Shown here one piece after another: positions 58,240-64,000 of a DNA stretch of 64,000 nucleotides (position 1 is the stretch's first letter; the number at the start of each line of letters is the position of its first letter). The notes below the pieces were generated by a model. It did not search any database, had not been told where the DNA came from, and was given only the letters and a program-made list of their open reading frames with translations. Location: assembly GCA_023014335.1 (NCBI GenBank), contig JAECYW010000005.1, forward strand, positions 2,790,001-2,854,000. Direction: 5' to 3'. This stretch comes from Galerina marginata (Eukaryota > Basidiomycota > Agaricomycetes > Agaricales > Galerinaceae). The translations under genes were made by a program, and so were the position numbers.

Positions 58240-58419
58240 TTCAGTGAGACAAGCGCTAGAAATGGACCGCGATGGGTAAGCGATGGGGGAAAGAGTAGGG
58301 AGATTCTGAGAATAATCACGGTCGCGTCCGTCGCGTTATTTATACCTGTTTACCGAGATCGACCGAGTTTCACAGTTTTTCGCGAGACTGAAGCAACAAT
58401 CCTAAGAACGAAAGTAGCT

Positions 58420-58625
58420 AGATGCCGAGGACTTTCTCAGGCCTGGCTCAGCCCATCTCAGGCGCGATCCCCCCGCCGGTCCCGTTCCCCGCTGTCGTGT
58501 CTCTATGTAGAGCGCTCTATTTTCTCTTTCTCGGACCCTTCCAGCTATCACTTTTGACCTTTTCTTGCCAGAGCGCTTATCTCTTTTGTTGGGGGTGCTC
58601 CACCTGTTTACTTTCTCGGCACGTC
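58420..58625. repeat. Dispersed repeat, copy 2 (matches 18720-18935)
   Basis: Contains GGCGCGATCCCCCCGCCG and TTTTGTTGGGGGTGCTCCAC in the same order as at 18720-18935, the latter flanked by TGCCAGAGC in both. Probably a transposon remnant. Confidence 0.55.
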
Positions 58626-58667
58626 ACACTTTTGAATGGTAACTCCCCTTTTGCAGGCTGCCTCCGT

Positions 58668-59206
58668 CACTTTTTGTCTTACCAACTTAGGCACAGGTTT
58701 CGGCTGTGACGAGAACGATTCTGCCTCTGCGAAAATCATTTTCAGCATAGGTTTATTCCCAAGTCAGTAGTTTCTCTTGCTTAAATAAGTAACAAATTTG
58801 TAACTCTCATATTTCAGTCTTTTTAGATTCAAACTGCTGGTAGGGATTAAGCTCAAGGCCGCAAAGAGCCAGAGAAAGTTATTTATTTAGCCGGAGGTCA
58901 TTCAGGAGAGAGGGGGCCGCGCGAAGCGCGCCAACTTTACATAAAATCCGCTTGCCAGAAACAGATAATGCCGTTCGCATTTTTTTAAAAGTGCACCGTT
59001 TTGTCTTACCAAACACTGTAAACACAGATAGTAGCTGTGTCACGAGAATGACGCCTCTGCGAGAATCATTTTCACTGTAGGTTTATTCCGTAGTCTGTGG
59101 TTTCCCTTTCTTAAATATATAACAAATTTCACTCTTTTTAAATTCAAACTGTTAGTAAGAATTAAGCTAAAGCCAAGTGAGCACGCGAAGCGTGCGAATG
59201 CGCTTG
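58668..59206. repeat. Two diverged repeats ending in Helitron-like hairpins
   Basis: Blocks 58668-58932 and 58998-59206 share TTTTGTCTTACCAA, CACGAGAA/GACGAGAA, CTCTGCGAAAATCATTTTCA versus CTCTGCGAGAATCATTTTCA, AGGTTTATTCC, TCTTTTTAGATTCAAACTG and ATTAAGCT. The first ends at a CGCGCGAAGCGCG hairpin (about 58917-58930); the second at GCACGCGAAGCGTGC (59181-59195) followed by GAATGCGCTTG, close to the Helitron hairpin-CTAG rule. Probably old non-autonomous Helitron ends. Confidence 0.6.
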
Positions 59207-59388
59207 TTCATCCCGAAACTGTGTACAAGAATTGGGCCCAAGTATGTTGCAAGTATGTAACAATATTATCGTATGAATATCACTCCGTTGCTACCATTTA
59301 ATCCGCCTTATACGCCTCACTGTGGTAGTCTCTCCTAGCCAGACTGCGATATATGTGATGTGCCCTTCGGATCACGATATATGAAGTC

Positions 59389-59838
59389 TGTTTTTTACCG
59401 CGCCCCCAAAACCGTGTCAGAAAGTTGTTATGTAATCTTCGGACTTTAAAAGTACAGCCGCGCGCGTTTTTCTTGACAATGAGGGCGTTTTCGAACGAAA
59501 TTCTGGGATAAAAACAATTCAATAACCTCTATAGAGCTTGGTGCAAATTTTCAAGGGCCAGGGAGGCGATGTGGATGAGCTAGGTAAGGGAGGCAGCAAA
59601 ATAAACGATTATGTAATCCACTTGCACGGTCTGCTGGGCAGAATGAAGGCAACCACAACGACTGCTCTCCACAGGACAAAAATTTTACTGAAGGTTCTTT
59701 GAATCAACTGTCTACACTTTACCTCTAAGCAATAGCCAAATACCTACATTGTCGCGTCCACTCGACGCGACGATAATTGAAGCTCCGAAGATTACATAAC
59801 AATTTTCTGACACGGTTTTAGGGGCGCGGTAAAAACAG
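59389..59838. repeat. Long inverted repeat, arms about 58 bp
   Basis: Arm 59389-59448 (TTTTTTACCGCGCCCCCAAA, then ACCGTGTCAGAAAGTTGTTA) is the near-perfect reverse complement of 59781-59838 (ATTACATAACAATTTTCTGA, then CACGGTTTTAGGGGCGCGGT). About 330 bp lie between. It looks like a foldback element or MITE; target duplication not determined. No gene in 58240-60081. Confidence 0.8.
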
Positions 59839-60081
59839 GACTATCACTGTGGAGGAACTAAAAGGCAAACATAGGGGCGGTAATAAGCCCACTGGCAGGG
59901 ACCTGGACATCATCTCGACCTCAATGTGCTGCGACGGGAAGAGACGCGACTCTTATAGCGCACCATGACGATGCCAGTGGAATAAATCCACACAGATTCC
60001 ACTGGACCAACAAAAAAAAAAGCCTGGCTGAACTCCGAGTCGCCCCGATGCAACCCCAATGGTACATAAATATTGTAGCGC

Positions 60082-61709
60082 TCATGAATGTTGTGGAGGC
60101 CGAATGTAGTCGAGGATGTGGATGTCGGTGTCGCCGATCACGATACACAGCCTCCCGGTCGCAGGGCATAGCTGGGGAGAACCCGTTGTCAGTTCCCGAT
60201 TTCGTACGACTAATTCTTTCCTCGGCAATGGTTGCACCCTAGAGCCATCGACTAGAATGGGTAGCATTTGGATATACATGGAGTCGCTATCCCCGGCAAG
60301 ACCGCTGACCATCAAACGACGATTGCAGAGTTGAAGTGCGCTCATATCAACTCCGGCGCAAACGTTTACAAGGTCAAAACCAGGGATTATGGCCATTCGA
60401 CTGGGTAGAACGGAAGGGAGAGTGTCACCGGGGACGCGGGGTAGATGTTGGACACGAAATAAGCCGAATTTGAGCGATTTAGATATTCCTAAGAACTCCG
60501 ACCCAGCACGACCAGAGGTCCACGGGCATTGCGGAAGCAAGCAAGTGTCCTCTTCTGCACCAAAATCATCGTCATCGGGGTCCTCGAATAATGCCGAGAA
60601 TGTTGAAAGGCGTTGGTGCTGAAGAGGCGCTCCTTGGCTGTCGGGACGCATTTCTGGAATTTTATATAACATTAGTTGACCGGAGTGGTAAAGTAGGACA
60701 TTGTTGGCGTATAAATGCACCTAGATTTGGCTGTCAGAACATGAGTAAGTTTTATTAACAGGTCATAACGCACAGAGAGTGGAAGCTCAATACTCGGTCT
60801 AACACGAGAGTCCCAGCTGGCGAGTAACTGGTCTTCGAAATCCCAGACAATAATGGTACCTGGATAACAAACACATACTAGGCAAGTTGCAGAAATGGAG
60901 TGGGATACAACATGGGCTGGTATAGACTGCCTGTTGACATGAGTAATGCTTGGGACAGCTCCAAATGCCAAAATCTTGTGAACTATGATAGTTTTAGGGC
61001 TGATAGGCGTTATATGGGTTGAAGCGCAAATATTATAAAAGAAAGACACACTTGCAGAGTTGTTCAGAAAAGAGATAGAAGCCGGCGCCATCAGGAGTAG
61101 GGGAGACCGATAGCAATCGAATCGATCTGCCTTCTAAAAAGGACTCTACCAAAACTCTTGCTTGGTCACCAACGCCGATGTCCCATAACTGAACAAAAGT
61201 TTGGCCCACAGGCGATTGAACGACTTGGGAGGTAAGTAGAAAACGGCCTCCGGGGGCGAGTAGAATCTCGGAATAACCCAAGGAAGACGTGATCCCGTAT
61301 TTCGACCGTTCATGCTTCGACAAGTGGTCGGGAAGAATGCGTATGGAACAGGGGTGAATTTTATTGTCGACTGACTTCTCCATGACGGAAGAGAATTTGG
61401 CAGGCGAGAGAGCAGTGTGCTCGAGAGCCTTTCTGTTCATCGAAGCGGTTGGGAACGTTGCCTTCGGTATGTGGTGTTCTTCCATCATTTGCTCCAGGGC
61501 ATCTATCCAGACAATACGGTGCATTGTAGATGCTTGTAATGCTTTGCAGGTCTGAAGAAGTGCTGAGTTAATCCCCATAGGACGGCGTGACAATGGAAAC
61601 TGAACATAGATACCTGCCGCAAAGAAATAATGTCTGGCGGACGCAGAAATACCATAATGTTAATCAGAACATCAACACCCAAATTTTCCAAAGACAAAGA
61701 CTTCATCAT
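60082..61709 (-). CDS. F-box / propeller-type protein, copy 3
   Basis: Probable SCF adaptor. Four exons (61614-61709, 61052-61551, 60774-60999, 60082-60720) give 486 aa with no defect, making it the reference for the cluster. Exon 1: MMKSLSLENLGVDVLINIMV then FLRPPDIISLRQ, an F-box; exon 2 opens TCKALQASTMHRIVWIDALE. Propeller-like repeats follow: LAPGGRFLLTSQVV, FVQLWDIGVGD, HKILAFGAVPSITHV, IIVWDFEDQLLASWDS, NNVLLYHSGQLMLYKIPEM, FLGISKSLKFGLFRVQHL, RRLMVSGLAGDSDSMYIQML and CIVIGDTDIHILDYIRPPQ. Exon lengths 96 and 226 are identical in copy 2. Substrate unknown. Confidence 0.75.
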
Positions 61710-64000
61710 TTCAGGGGGTGAACCAACTTGGAAGGAGCGACTGAAATTGGAGGAAGGAACAGAAGAAATAAAATGGAAGTTCGTGTTGTTGTTGCCCGGA
61801 GTCCCGTTATTTACATCTATTTATGTCACCTTGAGGAGCAGGGTGGGTCTGATGGAACTTCGAGCACAATTTAAAATTGAATTTTACGAGTACATACTTA
61901 CCAAGAGGAAAGATAAGCACGGTAGGGCCGGTGCCCGGCAATGCCCACTCCCCTTTCTCTGGGGGATGCTGCCAAAATATAAATACAATAAAATGAGCCA
62001 ACAATTCGCGCCAGAACAGCAAAAGAAAGATTAATATAAGAAATTGTGCCCAAGTATTTGTACCCGCCCCGGTCTTCGAAGCCTTTCCGATTGATTTTTT
62101 CTTGAGGTAAGATCTTCATGTGTGCTTTTTGGAAATGGAGCGCTCTCGTGTAAAAGCCAAGGTATCGTAGATTCATACTCGATCTTTCGACGATATTTGC
62201 CCTTTCCCACCTCACTTTTTCATCTTTCAGAAAGGAATGCAATTGCGACAGGTAATGCCCTGCCTCATGGTGAGAGGTACCGCAGAATTTACGATACTCA
62301 TCATCACAGGAACCGCGAAAGATGAACTGAAACTCACCGCCTTTTTAGTTGGCCAACGCAAGGCCAACGGTCGGTTTCCAGGAAATAGCAACGTGGAAAA
62401 AAGTGGGTTAATATGACCACTAAAGTGCTTGAACCCTCGACAAATTCGACTGCAATCGTTATGGCTTCTCAAGATGGTGTGACCTATTATGCATAATCAA
62501 TAGTTAATAAATTAAGGCTTCGTCCTCCTCGCGATTTCTGTTACCATAAACGGGAAGGGGTTGTTCAACTATTGAAAAGTTGAATGATGCGAATAGACAA
62601 GACAGAACAATCGGCGGCATGATTTGTACGACAAACTCGAGAGGCTCAAATGCGAGACGGTGCGTGATGCCTGGCCATTGCCTCACGTCGACTGGAACGA
62701 GCTCCAATTTCCAAACAGTCTTGACATACATATGTGTGATTGATGTAATGACGATCGAGGGGAACACGAAGATTAACGCTACAGAAGATGATAGGCTAAG
62801 TGCAAAAGACGGTACGGTGGAAGTTGGATGAGGTTGGATGATATCACGAAGAGATCATGTGCCGTCATCACGAGGTGATCACGGGCGACCAGAATGCGTC
62901 GACCACCAAAAGTCGGATCCAACCTGATCCAACTTACCCTAAAACCCAAGACCTAAAGGTCGTGGGAATAAAAAGTTCTCCTCCCGTTTTGGCGACTACT
63001 TTGCCTTTGAAGTTTGCAAGAACCATTAGAGTTCTTTTGACGGTTTTGACCACTGGCATTCGAAAGCAACCGACTGAACTTGCTCCATTGGTACCCGTAT
63101 ATCATACCCCTTCTACTCCACGTCAACAGATAAGGCCATTTCTGGGGCCTTGCAGGGCATTGCCTGCTTCTCATCGCCAACTTGAAGGAGCGGCACTGCC
63201 AACTGGTCTCTGGAGTGGATAATGAGGTATCGCGGGTGGTCACCAGTCTTTTTTGCATGCGGTCCATATTAGGGAAGATGAAAGTATTTCAAGGACGCAT
63301 AAGCGAGGGGTGTCCTGTAGATTGATAGATTCGTCGACATTGAAAGGCTTAGAATTTCGGGGTCTGCTTTCGAGAAGCGAAAGCAAAAGGCTGACTGTCT
63401 CCTGTCTGAATACAATTCTTCGAGTGAGTCGAGAGATAAGTCGATAATACGCCGTTCAGGTTCGAAATCGAGGACTCAGGAATATCTGTTGGCACGTCAT
63501 TCAAGTGTTCAAGATAGCGGTAAGTGATGATGAATGAGCATACGAAGAGTCGACGAGCGAAGGTATGTTGGGAAACCGCTTCTGTGCTCGGTAGCTGCTC
63601 GAATGTATAGTTTCGATTTCGATAAAGGAAACTTCGAGCCCATGGTGAATATCTCCCAGATGCGGAGGAAGCTGGGAGTTCCAAGCCACGATTGAGGACC
63701 AAGCTTATGCCTTGGATGGAATCCGCGAGAAATGGTCTAAGTTGTAAAATCTAGAGCAGCTCCTCGATCTCCGCCGGCCGCGTACGTCGTAAGGGCATCA
63801 GTAACTCTGGGCCCAAAGATTTTTTGCACCGCGATAGGCGCATTTGCGAGCGAGAAAGAAGGGACCAGCAGAAAAGTGCACATGAGTGACCACGAATCCA
63901 ATACCGAAGGTCGGGTTCGTCGAAATCGCCTCAATGATTCTGTTGATAAGGTTTCAAGATAAGTAGGTTGTAGACGGGAGCTGAAGACATGGCAATAGGG
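61710..64000. other. No supported gene; unrecognised fragments
   Basis: 2.3 kb. Minus-strand frames at 62504-62767 (with VVQIMPPIVLSCLFASFNFS, membrane-like), 63349-63702 and 63737-63934 have no family match and no convincing joining splice sites. One plus-one frame near 63800-63930 reads PTFGIGFVVTHVHFSAGPFF. They may be parts of a gene cut by the window edge. Confidence 0.35.
62821..62935. repeat. Small inverted-repeat element
   Basis: 19-bp arms AAGTTGGATGAGGTTGGAT (62821-62839) and ATCCAACCTGATCCAACTT (62917-62935), one mismatch, 77 bp apart. Inside, ATCACGAAGAGATCATG and ATCACGAGGTGATCACG recur. Probably a miniature foldback element. Confidence 0.7.

Noticed and set aside
1..64000. CRISPR arrays, operons, ribosome binding sites
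   Set aside because: Spliceosomal introns and ribosomal/condensin genes show the sequence is eukaryotic; no regular repeat-spacer array is present.

Overview
The window is nuclear DNA of a filamentous basidiomycete, most likely an Agaricomycete. Genes are intron-dense (introns about 50-60 nt, GT-AG with a few GC-AG), ribosomal protein genes are split by several introns, and NACHT, MYND-finger and F-box genes of the kind abundant in mushroom-forming fungi sit beside Helitron and Tc1/mariner DNA transposons. No prokaryotic, viral, tRNA, rRNA or CRISPR feature was recognised.

Layout. 1-3.2 kb (-): a NACHT/STAND NTPase gene running off the left edge. 3.5-6.4 kb (+): a CORVET Vps3/TGFBRAP1-type tethering subunit that lacks its usual N-terminal CNH domain. 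7.9-9.2 kb (-): a MYND-finger gene with a broken partial copy downstream. 11.2-13.3 kb (+): one uninterrupted 721-codon gene fusing a P-loop kinase, a HAD phosphatase and a uracil-phosphoribosyltransferase-like domain. 13.8-15.8 kb: divergent RPS13 and RPS6. 16.4-17.4 and 26.4-27.5 kb: two paralogues of an unrecognised protein in a roughly 2-kb segmental duplication that also carries a scrap of RPS6. Between the copies lies an apparently intact Helitron with a 1459-aa Rep-helicase gene, a second four-exon gene and a textbook 3' hairpin plus CTAG end at 25717. 28.3-33.2 kb: condensin subunit Cnd1/Ycs4. 35.4-40.5 kb: a Ccc2-type copper P-ATPase gene broken by a 1605-bp Tc1 element (27-bp inverted repeats, TA duplication, intact DD34E transposase). 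42.7-45.3 kb (-): PIP 5-kinase (Mss4). 46.7-48.7 kb (-): a 14-exon monocarboxylate-type MFS transporter. 49.4-52.0 kb (-): an uncharacterised gene and an F-box-like relic. 53.4-61.7 kb: a cluster of four related F-box genes (two open, two broken), the first taking its start codon from a pogo-like MITE. The right end (61.7-64 kb) holds no gene I can support.

The housekeeping genes (vacuolar tethering, ribosome, condensin, phosphoinositide kinase, copper pump) form a conserved backbone. Accessory families and transposons fill the spaces between them and have altered several genes. Exon coordinates were worked out by eye. For the main genes the exon lengths add up to an open frame, but no transcript evidence was available.
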